A stretch of 64,000 bases of DNA from JAGPUQ01 sp963708735. GTDB taxonomy: Bacteria; Pseudomonadota; Gammaproteobacteria; Pseudomonadales; Porticoccaceae. Position numbers and translations under genes: made by a program. The notes beneath the pieces were generated by a model. The model was given only the letters and a program-made list of their open reading frames with translations, searched no databases and was not told the DNA's origin. This document shows positions 8,357 through 17,690 of this stretch, in pieces; the first letter of the stretch is position 1, and each line of letters begins with the position of its first letter. The stretch spans positions 79,659-143,658 of the forward strand of contig CAVPTW010000035.1 in NCBI GenBank assembly GCA_963708735.1. Direction: 5' to 3'.

Positions 8357-8386
8357 AAAAAAGCCGCTGGTCAGGCGGCTTTTTAG
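8357..8386 (-). terminator. Intrinsic terminator after the FlgO-like gene
   Basis: Read on the minus strand, a stem of GCCGC(C)/GCGGC around a short loop is followed by TTTTTTAAT. It lies 27 bases beyond the FlgO-like stop and upstream of the dehydrogenase, so it should separate the two transcription units. A run of A on the other side makes it partly bidirectional. Confidence 0.8.
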
Positions 8387-8412
8387 CAGATTGTCGGTTC
8401 GACAGAAAGCTG

Positions 8413-8919
8413 CTATCTCAGCATCGAACGAATCTCCGCGTCCTTTGGCAGGACATAATCGTGTACAGCTATCACGATATTGGTGTTAGGTTGAATAACC
8501 TTGAGATTCACGAACACCGCTTCGTCGCTTATGCCGTACGTCCCCACAATGACTGCCTGGGCATTGTGGCTCTGTGCGACATCCCTGAGTTCGCGAGTCA
8601 GCAGTAATTCGCCTTCGTCTTGCTTCATATAGACGTTATTGCGAAATTTCATTTCAACCATTTTAAGGCCGGCTTGGGAGAATCTCGCCGAAACCTGTTC
8701 GGACACCAGCCTGCCCAACGTTGAGGATCGCTCCAGCGCGTCGATATTGACGATGGTTGCAACAATGAGTGGTTGCGATGGGCTGAGTTCGTCGCCCAGT
8801 TGCTCCAGTAACGCATCCGCAGCAGCATAGTTCGCCGGAATGAATTGCGGCTGACTAGCACAAGCCGCCAGTATTACCGCCATTGCAACAGCCAATGACA
8901 AAGAGGCCAGTTTTTTCAT
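8413..8919 (-). CDS. FlgO-like outer-membrane lipoprotein
   Basis: A 168-residue lipoprotein with signal and lipobox (AVILAACASQ, acylated Cys about 20). The body matches the FlgO domain: NYAAADALLEQL, then STLGRLVSEQVSARFSQAG and AVIVGTYGISDEAVFVNLK. In Vibrio, FlgO is a flagellar outer-membrane lipoprotein, but no flagellar gene is present here and FlgO-like domains also occur outside flagellar loci. The gene overlaps the upstream lipoprotein gene by one base (TAATG), implying translational coupling. Base composition looks lower in GC than neighbours, which hints at separate acquisition. Confidence 0.8.
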   Translation of the reverse strand: MKKLASLSLAVAMAVILAACASQPQFIPANYAAADALLEQLGDELSPSQPLIVATIVNIDALERSSTLGRLVSEQVSARFSQAGLKMVEMKFRNNVYMKQDEGELLLTRELRDVAQSHNAQAVIVGTYGISDEAVFVNLKVIQPNTNIVIAVHDYVLPKDAEIRSMLR

Positions 8920-9608
8920 TATCGGCCTCCTACTACATAGAAGACTTTGGTGCCCGCAGCGTCGTAAAGCTCTCTGTCAGTATCTGTAACGTAATAAACA
9001 TTGGTCGTGCGGGCGATGTACCGCTGGTCGTCCGAGACGGAGACATTCACAATAATTTCTGTCCTCGGTGTGCGGCCTGAAGCATCTTCGGACTTGAACC
9101 AGCGATAGATATCAGTTCCGATAGCCAACGCTGTCACGCCCACTGCAGCTGTGGTGTTTGCGCCACTCTTGGTTTCCACTGCCCGCAAGGCCCAAGCGCC
9201 AGTCACCAACGCGGTGGGCACCCCGATCCACTTGTTCTGCGAACGGTTTGGCGAAAACTCCACAACCTGGGTGTCGACTTCAACCTTTATGGCGGCGTCT
9301 GGAGTTTTGGCAACCGGGTGTCCGCTCTGAACTAAAGACGTAATCAACTGGTCCTTCACCGCGCGATTAAAAGGCGATTCTTGGGCGGTCTGGACGTAGA
9401 GGCTACCCGTCAAGGGTGTGGGCAGTGAAGCGGACAATTCCTTCGCCATGTCGGCGGTAATCGCCTCCCAGTGCGAAGCAGCCTGAAGCTTCTCCTGCTT
9501 GGTAGTGGGAAAATTGGTCGCCAAAGGTGTTTCTGAATGCCGGGCCGCACAGCCCGAAATAATCAAGACACCCAGTATCGCGGCGCTTACGTTCTGCAAA
9601 GATTTCAT
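8919..9608 (-). CDS. Lipoprotein of unknown function, partner of FlgO-like protein
   Basis: 229 residues with a lipoprotein signal (AAILGVLIISGCAARH, Cys about 20). The middle (SPFNRAVKDQLITSLVQSGHPV) looks like a domain that senses or assembles at the outer membrane, as in the CsgG/FlgO group. A short hydrophobic Ala/Gly-rich stretch (TTAAVGVTALAIGTDIYRWF) follows. I do not recognise a named family. It is co-transcribed with the FlgO-like gene, overlapping by one base, and the two together resemble a small outer-membrane lipoprotein module. Composition is similarly AT-richer than the flanks. Confidence 0.65.
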   Translation of the reverse strand: MKSLQNVSAAILGVLIISGCAARHSETPLATNFPTTKQEKLQAASHWEAITADMAKELSASLPTPLTGSLYVQTAQESPFNRAVKDQLITSLVQSGHPVAKTPDAAIKVEVDTQVVEFSPNRSQNKWIGVPTALVTGAWALRAVETKSGANTTAAVGVTALAIGTDIYRWFKSEDASGRTPRTEIIVNVSVSDDQRYIARTTNVYYVTDTDRELYDAAGTKVFYVVGGR

Positions 9609-9680
9609 GCTTTCTCCCTAAAGGCTTTAACGTAAACCGGGTAACGCGCGCCACGCTACTACGGGCACTTGTTCGCAAAT

Positions 9681-11002
9681 TCAGCCCAGCACATCGCGAA
9701 TCGATTGTCGCAACCGTGCGACGAAGAGGTCAATTTCCGCTTCGCTGATGATGAGCGGCGGCGACATCACCAGGTTGTCGCCCACCGCGCGGCACAGCAG
9801 GCCGTTTTCCCAGCAGCGATTGTGCACCGGCACGCCGACCCCGCCCGGATATTTGACCGCATCGGGCGCCAGGGTGACGGCGCCCAGCAGGCCATAGTTG
9901 CGGATGTCGATCAGGTGCGGGATGTCGCGCAGGCTGTGCAGGGCGTCTTCCCAGTAGCGGCCGATGGGGCCGGAAGCGCGCGTCAGCAGTCCCTCGCGTT
10001 CGTAGATCTCGAAGGCAGCGAGGCCCGCCGCCGCCGCCGCCGGCGCGCCCGCGTAGGTATTGCCGTGGAAAATCTCGGGTACGCCCGCGGGTGCCGCGTC
10101 GAAAATGGCCTGCTGGATGTCCCGCTGCACGAACACGCCGCCCATGGGCACGGTGCCGCCGTTGATGGCCTTGGCGGTGGTCATGATGTCCGGCGTCACC
10201 CCGAACTCGATGGCGGCGAAGACCGACCCGGTGCGGCCAAAGCCGGTGACCACCTCGTCGAAGATCAGCAGGATGTCGTGGCGGGTGCAGATCTCGCGCA
10301 GGCGTTGCAGGTAGCCCAGGGGCGGCGGCACCATGCCGCCGGCGCCGACAATGGGCTCCACCACCACCGCGCAAATGTTCTCGGCGCCGCGCTGGGCGAT
10401 GAGTTTTTCCAGGGCGTCGCGCCTTCTTCGCGCCACTGTTCCGGCAGCCCGCGACTGAAGGCGTTGGCGGGAATGTCGAGCAGGTCGGGCAGGAAGTCGA
10501 CATTGTCGAGCACCGGAAAACCCTTGCGGTTGTTGGGAATCCCTTGCAGGGACGTGCCGCCGACATTGACGCCGTGGTAGCCGCGCTCGCGGGCGATGAA
10601 GCGCGTTTTGCCGGCCTTGCCCCGGGCGCGCTGCCAGACGTGGGCGATCTTCATCGCGGTCTCGACCGCTTCGGAACCCGAGTTGGTGAAGAACACCCGG
10701 TCGAGCCCCGGCGGCGCATGGTGCGCCAGCTTCTCGGCGAAGCGAAAAGTCACCGGCGCACCGAACTGGAACGGCGGCGCGAAATCCATTTCCAGCAACT
10801 GCCGGTGGACCGCATCCGCCACCTCGCGCCGGCTGTGGCCGAGATTGACGCACCAGAGCCCGGCGGTGATATCGAGCACCTCACGCCCGTCCGGCGTGTA
10901 GACGAAACAGCCCTCGGCGCGGGCGATCAGGCGAGGGTTCTGGCGGAAACCGCGCACGTTGGTAAAAGGCTGCCACCAGTGGTTGAGATTGAGGTCGGTC
11001 AT
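9681..11002 (-). pseudogene. Class III (omega-amino acid:pyruvate type) aminotransferase, frameshifted
   Basis: Two overlapping frames together encode one PLP aminotransferase of about 440 residues. The N-terminal part from ATG 11002 (MTDLNLNHWWQPFTNVRGF...NSGSEAVETAMKIA) runs to about 10420. There the reading must shift by one base (loss of one nucleotide in the GCGTCGCGCC region, about 10414-10423) to continue DALEKLIAQRGAENICAVVV. The second part contains the cofactor-contact motif DEVVTGFGRTG and the Schiff-base lysine in TTAKAINGG. Family members transfer amino groups from beta-alanine, taurine or similar omega-amino acids to pyruvate. Everything else is intact, so a sequencing or assembly error is as likely as true loss. 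Confidence 0.8.
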
Positions 11003-11179
11003 CGGCGGGCCCAGTTCCGGCGGTCAAGCGGGGGCGGGCAGTTTAAGTAAAAAAAGCCGTGCTTCCCAGTTCGGTTGCGATCCGCTCGCAATTGGCCGGT
11101 GGACCTGCTATCGTGGGAAAGCATCACTGTCGGCATCAACTTACCGGTGTAATCATATGATAGAGCTTGGATTTTTCCA

Positions 11180-12956
11180 ATGAGCTCACCGGTCGGCGGG
11201 CAGGCAATGGAGGGCCAGCTACTCGAATACGGGGATCTCATCATCGCTTACCTGGAGCAGCTGGGCGTCGAGTATGTGTTCGGCATCCCGGGTGGCGCCA
11301 TCGAGCCTTTCTACAATGCGCTGGCGCGCAGTGAGCGCCGCGGCGGCCCGCGGGCGATCGTCGCCCGCCACGAGACCGGGGCGGCCTTCATGGCCGACGG
11401 CTACGCGCGCAACACCGGCAAGCTGGGCGTGTGCTGCGCCACCACCGGCCCCGGGGCGACCAATCTGATCACCGGGGTGGCTTCGGCCTACGAAAACCAT
11501 ATCCCCATGCTGGTGATCACCGCGCAGACGGCGTTGTCGACTTTTGGCAGGGGAGCCATGCAGGACTCGTCCTGCACCGGGGTCAACACAGTCGAGTTGT
11601 TTCATTACTGCACTCGGTACAGCACGCTTATTTCTCACGTCGAGCAGTTCGAGCACAAACTGATCACCGCGATCATGACCGCGTTTTCGTCGCCCATGGG
11701 GCCGGCTCACATCAGTGTACCGATGGACATCATGCGGAGCCCTTACCCTTATAGCGGACCCAGCTACTCTTTCCCCAAGCTGCTCGACAAACCGGCGCTG
11801 TGCGATGACGATGCCGTGGACAAACTTTACGAAGAGTTGATGGAAACCACGGCACCGGTGTTTCTGCTTGGCGACGAGGCGGGCGAAGCAATCGGCTCCA
11901 TTCTGACGTTGGCGGTCAAACTGGGGGCCAAGGTAATCGTAACACCGCACGGCAAGGGCCTGGTCAGCCCCTACCACCCCCTGTTCAGGGGCGTCATCAG
12001 TTTCGCGGGGCATCGCGAAGCCAACCAGCTTCTCGCCGACGAAGCGGTCGACCGAATTTTCATCATCGGCGCCAACATGGGCGAGTGGGCCAGCAATGGT
12101 TGGGATTCGCGGCTCTTCGGGCACCGGCTCATTCACATTGAGTCTACCGAGGCGAATCTTGCGCCGGACACCCATGGCGGCGCTGCATGTGCGTGGTCGT
12201 ATCAAAACCATCTTCGAGCAGGTTCTCGACAGGTTCAATATCGAAGCTTCTGCCACAAACGTTCGTAATCAAGAGGCACCCGTTTCATGGGAAAGGGGGC
12301 GTCGATTCTTCGCGTTGGACGATGAGGAGGGGTACGATTCCGACGATACACCGATCAAGCCGCAACGGCTGATGCGGGACTTGCCCTCCCTCTTCCCGTC
12401 GAACACGCATTACCTCGCTGATTCCGGAAACAGTTTTTCGTGGGCGATACATTATTTGCATCCCTATGATCGCCGCATGTCCGGGCAGCGGGATGGCCGC
12501 CGAGGGTTGTTTCAGGTCGCAATGGAATTCGCGTCCATGGGTTGGGCCATCGGTTCCGCCGTCGGGGTTGCCCTGGCTTGCCCGGGAGACCCGGTTGTCT
12601 GTCTGGTCGGCGATGGAAGCATGTTGATGGCCGGGCAGGAAATCACGGTTGCCATTCAGGAAGAATTACCCGTCATCTTCGTCGTGTTGAACGACAGTGC
12701 ATATGGAATGGTCAGGCATGGACAGAAGCTTACTGGTGGCGAGAGCATAGGTTATAAGCTCCCCAGAGTTGATTTCGCGGCTTTTGGAGAATCCATGGGC
12801 GTTCCCGGCTACTTGATCCAATCGCCAGCAGATCTGTGTGGGTTGGACGCTTCGAGGCTATGTAGTCGAAAAGGCCCCACGCTGCTGGACGTGCGCATTG
12901 ATGGGGACCAGACGCCTCCCATAGGCCTTCGTACTCGGATGCTCAAATATGGCTAG
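11180..12956 (+). pseudogene. Acetolactate-synthase-like TPP-dependent enzyme, frameshifted
   Basis: Two frames join to make an ALS-like enzyme of about 591 residues. The first frame from ATG 11180 carries the N-terminal TPP domain (YVFGIPGGAIEPF; catalytic Glu in RHETGAAFMADGYAR; TTGPGATN) and the central domain. At about 12158-12165 one surplus base shifts the frame, and reading continues RRTPMAALHVRG and on to the C-terminal TPP/Mg domain (VGDGSMLMAGQEI...NDSAYGMV). Such enzymes condense a 2-oxo acid-derived unit with an acceptor; substrate is unknown. It is followed after 9 bases by two citryl-CoA-lyase-like genes. The last 700 bases look AT-richer than the first 1000. Whether the shift is real or an error cannot be decided from one sequence. 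Confidence 0.8.
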
Positions 12957-12965
12957 TGAAATCGA

Positions 12966-13787
12966 ATGAGCCAACCGCCGCGCGAACAAATCGTCACCAA
13001 AATCTGGCGCGAGGAGCCGGAACCGGACAACCCCTTTGCCGCCCGCGCCTGTTACTGCTCCGGATTCGATGTCTACGGCGACCTGCTGGGCAAGATCTCC
13101 TGGATTCAATACCTCTGGCTGTTGATTCGGCTGGAACCGCCCACCGCGGCGCAGGCACAACTGCTCGAAGCCCTGGCCGTGGGTCTGGCCAATCCCGGCC
13201 CCCGGGAGCCCAGCGTGCACGCCGCCATGTGCGCCGGTGTTGGCGGCTCCACGCGCGCGTCCGCGCTCATGGCGGCGCTTGCCGTAGGTGCCGGAAACCT
13301 GGGCGGGGCACGCGATGTCTTTGCCGCGATGGGGAACTGGGCCGCTTGCGGCACCGATCTCGAGGCCTGGCGCGAGCGCATCCGCAAGCCGCCGGTCGAG
13401 GAGCGCGACGATGTCTGGCCGTCCTTCGAACACACCCCCGGGTTCGATCCCAATGGCGCCGGCTGCCCCACGCCGGTGCGGCAATTGTTGAACCACCTCA
13501 GGGCGCTGGATGCCGGCCCGGTGCTCCCCTGGCTCCAGCAGAATCGTGAAGTACTGCAACAGGAGGCCGATGCGCCCCTGGCATTCTCCGGCGTCGCCGC
13601 CGCGGCCCTCCATGCCCTGGGCTTCACTCCGGAGCAGGGCGAGATGCTGTTTCTGCTGCTGCGCCTGCCCGGGGCGGCTGCCCATGCCCTGGAGCAGGAA
13701 ATGAACTGGGCGAAGTTCCCCTTTTTCGGCAACGGCCTGAAGCTCACGGATGATCCCGGTCCGGCCTCACCGAGTCCCGAATCATGA
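12966..13787 (+). CDS. Short citrate-synthase/citryl-CoA-lyase-like protein 1
   Basis: 273 residues, the size of bacterial citryl-CoA lyases (about 250-290), not of full citrate synthases. The N-terminal block (FDVYGDLLGKISWIQYLWLLI) and the segment SVHAAMCAGVGGSTRASALMAA followed by GAGNLGGARDVFAAM match the citryl-CoA-lyase order. Where those enzymes usually have a Gly-Phe-Gly-His-Pro-x-His motif, this protein reads PGFDPNGAGCPTP, so the catalytic histidines seem to be missing. The gene follows the TPP enzyme after 9 bases and its end overlaps the next gene by 4 bases (ATGA). It may be one subunit of a heteromer with that paralogue, or a non-catalytic acyl-CoA binder. Confidence 0.65.
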   Translation: MSQPPREQIVTKIWREEPEPDNPFAARACYCSGFDVYGDLLGKISWIQYLWLLIRLEPPTAAQAQLLEALAVGLANPGPREPSVHAAMCAGVGGSTRASALMAALAVGAGNLGGARDVFAAMGNWAACGTDLEAWRERIRKPPVEERDDVWPSFEHTPGFDPNGAGCPTPVRQLLNHLRALDAGPVLPWLQQNREVLQQEADAPLAFSGVAAAALHALGFTPEQGEMLFLLLRLPGAAAHALEQEMNWAKFPFFGNGLKLTDDPGPASPSPES

Positions 13788-14605
13788 ATGAAGGTAAAGG
13801 CCCGGATCTGCTCGCTCGCAGCGAGGACAACTGGGTGACCGCCATGGGCGCCTGGTTTCCGGAGGGTCGCGTGGTGCTGCGAGGCAAGGATGTGCTCAAT
13901 GATCTCGGCCATCGGCGCTGGATGGAGTATTTCGTCTACGCGATCACCGGCCGCGAGTCGCCGTCACTGGCTCGGCTGATCGAGGGTATCTGGGCGCTGA
14001 GTTCCAGCTACCCGGATCCGCGACTCTGGAACAACCGGGTGGCGGCCCTGGCCGGTACCGTGCGGTCCACCTGCGCATTGGCGGCGGCGGCCGCCAACGC
14101 GGTGTCCGAAGCCACTCTTTACGGTTTGAGAACCTCGCGAGGCGCGCTGGATTTTCTGTATCGGGCCGATCGAAAACTGTGTGAAGGACAGACGCTTGAT
14201 TTCGTAATTCGTGATGAGCTCAAGCGCTATCGGGTGGTCTACGGTTACGGCCGGCCTTTGGTGGAAATCGATGAACGAATCGGGCCTCTGTTGGAATTTG
14301 CTGAAACCCTCGGTCTCCACGACGGGCGTTTCATACGCCTGGCATTGGCAATAGACGATTATTTCAAACACTCGAAGTACAGATATCGAATCAACGTCTC
14401 CGCGCTCGCCGCAGCTTTCGGTGCCGATCAGGGTTTGACGCCGGATGAATTCTATCGGCTTGCCACGCTGTCTTTTTCGGGGGGGATTTTCCCCTGCTAC
14501 GTAGACGCAAAAAACAAACCCGAAGGCAGCTTTTTCCCCATGAGGGCTACAAGCATCAATTACCTGGGCGCGCCCCAACGGCGCTGGGGGATGCATGAAA
14601 CTTAA
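13784..14605 (+). CDS. Short citrate-synthase/citryl-CoA-lyase-like protein 2
   Basis: 273 residues, start ATG 13784 overlapping the preceding stop by four bases. It shares the layout of its neighbour: an N-terminal RGKDVLNDLGHRRWMEYFVYAI, a central Ala-rich helix, GYGRPLVEIDERIGPLL in place of the usual His-containing loop, then RINVSALAAAFGADQGLTPD, resembling the INxxxAxAAVLxxxG helix of citryl-CoA lyases. Both positions where I expect a catalytic His or Asp are substituted. The paired paralogues suggest a heteromer. The last 10 bases overlap the start of the TonB receptor. The second half is less GC-rich than the first. Confidence 0.62.
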   Translation: MNEGKGPDLLARSEDNWVTAMGAWFPEGRVVLRGKDVLNDLGHRRWMEYFVYAITGRESPSLARLIEGIWALSSSYPDPRLWNNRVAALAGTVRSTCALAAAAANAVSEATLYGLRTSRGALDFLYRADRKLCEGQTLDFVIRDELKRYRVVYGYGRPLVEIDERIGPLLEFAETLGLHDGRFIRLALAIDDYFKHSKYRYRINVSALAAAFGADQGLTPDEFYRLATLSFSGGIFPCYVDAKNKPEGSFFPMRATSINYLGAPQRRWGMHET

Positions 14606-16742
14606 CCACAGGTCGCGCTGGCTGGTACTGCTGGCAGCGGTGCCCTTGACGGCCCTCTCCCAGCCTTCGCCGGAGGAGGAGTTGGCCGAACTCTATGGCG
14701 GCGAGGAGTTCGTGCGCATCGCCACCGGCGTCGCCCAGCCCGTATCCAAGGCGCCGGCGGTGGCCTCCATCATTACCGCCGACGAAATCCGCGCCATGGG
14801 TGCCACCGATATCGACGAAATACTGGAGACCGTGCCCGGCCTCCATGTGGCGCGAAACGCTATCGGTCATAACCCGATCTATGTGTTTCGAGGAATTTAC
14901 AGTGATTTCAACCCGCAAGTGCTGTTACTGATCAATGGGATTCCTCTAACTAATCTCTATACAGGTGACAGAAACCAAGTCTGGGGCGGAATGCCGGTGG
15001 AGGCCATCTCGCGCATCGAGGTGGTGCGTGGCCCCGGCTCGGCGGTCTATGGCGCCGATGCCTTTGCCGGGGTGATCAATATCATCACCAAGACGCCGGC
15101 CGAGATGGACGGGCTCTCGATGGGCGCCCGGGCCGGCAGCTTCGATACGCAATCGGGCTGGCTGCAATATGGCGGTGACCTGGGTGGTCTGCGGGTCGGC
15201 GCTGTAGTAGAGGCCAGACAATTCGACGGCCAACGCCAGCATATCGCGGCCGATGCCCAGAGCTTTTTGGATGCGGTTTCCGGCACCAGCGCGTCCTTGG
15301 CGCCCGGGCCGGTGGAACTGGGCGGCAAGGCGTTGGACAGCAGATTGGAGCTGGGCTATGGCAATTTCACCCTGCGCACAGGTGCTCAGTTACGGCGTGA
15401 CGGCGGCTTGGGTGTTGGGGTCGCTCAGGCCTTAGACTCTTCCGCCCAAGCCGGCAGTGACCGTCTCAACGCCGATCTGACCTACGACAACCCTACGCTG
15501 ACCGACAGTCTCGGCCTGAAGATCCAGGGCAGCACATTGTTCACCAGCCAGGAGGTGGAGCACGATTTCCAACTGTTCCCCCCGGGCTCGCGAGGCCCTT
15601 TTTTCACACCCCTGGGGGCGCCGGTCTTTCCGCCCTTCCCGGACGGGGTCATCGGCAATCCGGAAGTCTGGGAGCGCCATTACCGGCTCAATGCCACCAC
15701 GCTGTACCAGGGGATTCCGGATCACAAGATTTCCCTGGGTACCGGCTATCACTATGGTGAGGTCTACAAGACCGAGGAAACCAAGAACTTCGGTATCGAT
15801 CCGGCCACCGGCCTGTTCATCCTGCCGGGCTCGCCGCTGGTGGATGTCTCCGATACCCCGCTGGTGTTTTTGCCGGAAGGCCGGCGCGAGAACACCCATG
15901 TCTTCCTCCAGGATATCTGGCATTTCGCCCGGGACTGGGAGCTGACTGCCGGGGTTCGCTACGATCACTTTTCCGATTTCGGTGATACCACCAATCCCCG
16001 CCTGGCCCTGGTGTGGTCCGCGCGCCGCAACCTGACGCTCAAGGCCTTGTACGGCGAGGCCTTTCGGGCGCCGTCGTTTTCCGAGACCCGGGTGCAGTCG
16101 AACCCGGCATTTCTGGGCAATCCGGCGCTGAAGCCGGAACAGCTCAAGAGTTACGAGTTCGCCGTCAACTATCAGCCGACCTTCGGTCTGACCCTGGATT
16201 TCAATGTCTTCCATTATCAATGGAATGATGTCATCCAGTTCGTTGCGGATCCGGGCGCCGGCACCCGCACCGCCCAGAACGCGGGCGAGCAGACCGGCAA
16301 CGGCGCCGAGTTCGCGCTGTCCTGGAACGCCACCGAGGCCCTGACCCTGACCGGCAATCTGGCGGTGCAGAAGTCCCAGGACCAGTTGACCGGCGAGGAT
16401 GCCGGCAATGCGCCCGAGCACCAGAGTTATATGCGGGCCGACTGGAACTTCCTGCCCGGCTGGAGCCTGGATCTGCAGGCCAACCAGGTGGCGTCGCGCA
16501 AGCGCGTGTTCGGCGACCCGCGCAGTGATATCGGAGACTATGTGATCACCGACCTGACCCTGCGCAAGCGCCAATGGGTGCCCGGGGTAGAGGTGGCCGT
16601 GCTGGTCAAGAACCTGTTCAACGAAAATGCGCGCGAGCCCAGTCTCAACGGGAGTCCGCTGCCCCTGATCCCCGGGGATCTGCCCTTGGCGGGCAGGGCC
16701 GCCTTCCTGGAAGTGCGCTATACCCCCACCACCACCCCTTAG
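14595..16742 (+). CDS. TonB-dependent outer-membrane receptor
   Basis: 715 residues with a signal peptide (LVLLAAVPLTALSQP). The plug domain follows: SIITADEIRAMGATDIDEIL, then INGIPLTNL and EVVRGPGSAVYGADAFAGVI, the classic plug motifs. The rest is a beta barrel with the expected repeats (FRAPSFSET, NPALKPEQ, NLFNE). It ends in FLEVRYTPTTTP rather than a terminal aromatic residue, which is somewhat unusual. The plug resembles vitamin B12/siderophore-type receptors, but the ligand is unknown. Its start overlaps the preceding gene by 11 bases, and a periplasmic binding protein and a sensor kinase follow, so uptake may be coupled to sensing. Confidence 0.9.
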   Translation: MKLNHRSRWLVLLAAVPLTALSQPSPEEELAELYGGEEFVRIATGVAQPVSKAPAVASIITADEIRAMGATDIDEILETVPGLHVARNAIGHNPIYVFRGIYSDFNPQVLLLINGIPLTNLYTGDRNQVWGGMPVEAISRIEVVRGPGSAVYGADAFAGVINIITKTPAEMDGLSMGARAGSFDTQSGWLQYGGDLGGLRVGAVVEARQFDGQRQHIAADAQSFLDAVSGTSASLAPGPVELGGKALDSRLELGYGNFTLRTGAQLRRDGGLGVGVAQALDSSAQAGSDRLNADLTYDNPTLTDSLGLKIQGSTLFTSQEVEHDFQLFPPGSRGPFFTPLGAPVFPPFPDGVIGNPEVWERHYRLNATTLYQGIPDHKISLGTGYHYGEVYKTEETKNFGIDPATGLFILPGSPLVDVSDTPLVFLPEGRRENTHVFLQDIWHFARDWELTAGVRYDHFSDFGDTTNPRLALVWSARRNLTLKALYGEAFRAPSFSETRVQSNPAFLGNPALKPEQLKSYEFAVNYQPTFGLTLDFNVFHYQWNDVIQFVADPGAGTRTAQNAGEQTGNGAEFALSWNATEALTLTGNLAVQKSQDQLTGEDAGNAPEHQSYMRADWNFLPGWSLDLQANQVASRKRVFGDPRSDIGDYVITDLTLRKRQWVPGVEVAVLVKNLFNENAREPSLNGSPLPLIPGDLPLAGRAAFLEVRYTPTTTP

Positions 16743-16779
16743 CGCGGCATCAACCAGTAGGGAAACCGGTACCACCGAC

Positions 16780-17676
16780 ATGAAGTATCCGACGCGCCTT
16801 GTCCTGCTATCGATCGCGCTGCTTGCCGCAGGCCAGGCGCTGGCCCAGCACGTAGTGATTCTGTATCCCATGGTGAGCGAGCCCTATGCGCGCATCTACC
16901 GCGACACCCTCGCCGGCATCGAACAGACCTACAAGGGCGACAGCCGGAGCCTGTCGGTACAACCCGGACAGGACCTCGCCCCGGGATTGCTCGCGGACAA
17001 CGCCGGCGTCGCGGTCGCGTTGGGTGACAGCGCGGCGCGCGCCCTGAGCAAACTGCGACCCTTGGTTCCGGTGATCACCACCGCGACCGAGGATATCCCC
17101 TTCCCGAGGCGTCATCGGCTGGCTTACTATCCGGACCCACCCATGCTGCTCGAGCAATTGCGCCGCTTTCAGCCCGGAGTCGAGCGGGTGAAACTGGTCG
17201 CGGCGCCGGAGATCGGTGACTATGTGGCTCTCGTGCGGAAAGAACTGACGGCCGCCGGGGTGGGGCTGGACGTGTGCGACGCCGACGATCTCAAGGCGGC
17301 CGCCGACTGTTATCGGCAGCTGCTGAGCCAGGCGTCCTCCACGGACGCGATCTGGCTGCTGCAGGGCGGCAAGTTGCTGGAACCGGCCCTGCTGTCGTAC
17401 ATCCTCGATGCTGCCTGGCGGCGGCAGCTCCTGGTCTTCTCCTCGAACCCCTCCCACGCCGGCCGCGGCGTCCTGTTCGCGCTCTACCCGGATGACGAAG
17501 CGGCCGGGCGCCAGATCGGCACCCTGATCAACGAGTGCTTGCGCCGCTGCAACGGCGAGCCCTCCCGGGTCAGCTACCTGCGCGAGATGAAGCTAGTGCT
17601 GAACGAGCGCACCGGCCGTCACCTGGGCCTTACCATCAGCCCCGACGCGCGCAAGAATGCCGATCTGATTCTCTGA
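16780..17676 (+). CDS. Periplasmic ABC-type substrate-binding-like protein
   Basis: 298 residues with a clear signal peptide (LLSIALLAAGQALAQH). The mature part has the two-lobed pattern of the ABC substrate-binding-protein family PF04392 (HVVILYPMVSEPYARIYRDT, VAVALGDSAARALSKL, VPVITTATEDIPFP). No ABC permease or ATPase is nearby. Instead the next gene, 14 bases on, is a membrane hybrid kinase, so this protein more likely delivers a ligand signal to the kinase than feeds a transporter. It lies 37 bases after the TonB receptor and is probably in the same transcript. Confidence 0.75.
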   Translation: MKYPTRLVLLSIALLAAGQALAQHVVILYPMVSEPYARIYRDTLAGIEQTYKGDSRSLSVQPGQDLAPGLLADNAGVAVALGDSAARALSKLRPLVPVITTATEDIPFPRRHRLAYYPDPPMLLEQLRRFQPGVERVKLVAAPEIGDYVALVRKELTAAGVGLDVCDADDLKAAADCYRQLLSQASSTDAIWLLQGGKLLEPALLSYILDAAWRRQLLVFSSNPSHAGRGVLFALYPDDEAAGRQIGTLINECLRRCNGEPSRVSYLREMKLVLNERTGRHLGLTISPDARKNADLIL

Positions 17677-17690
17677 GGATACGCGGTTCA

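Noticed and set aside
12158..12165. Programmed frameshifting in the TPP enzyme
   Set aside because: No slippery heptamer or strong downstream pseudoknot is apparent, and such enzymes are not known to need recoding.
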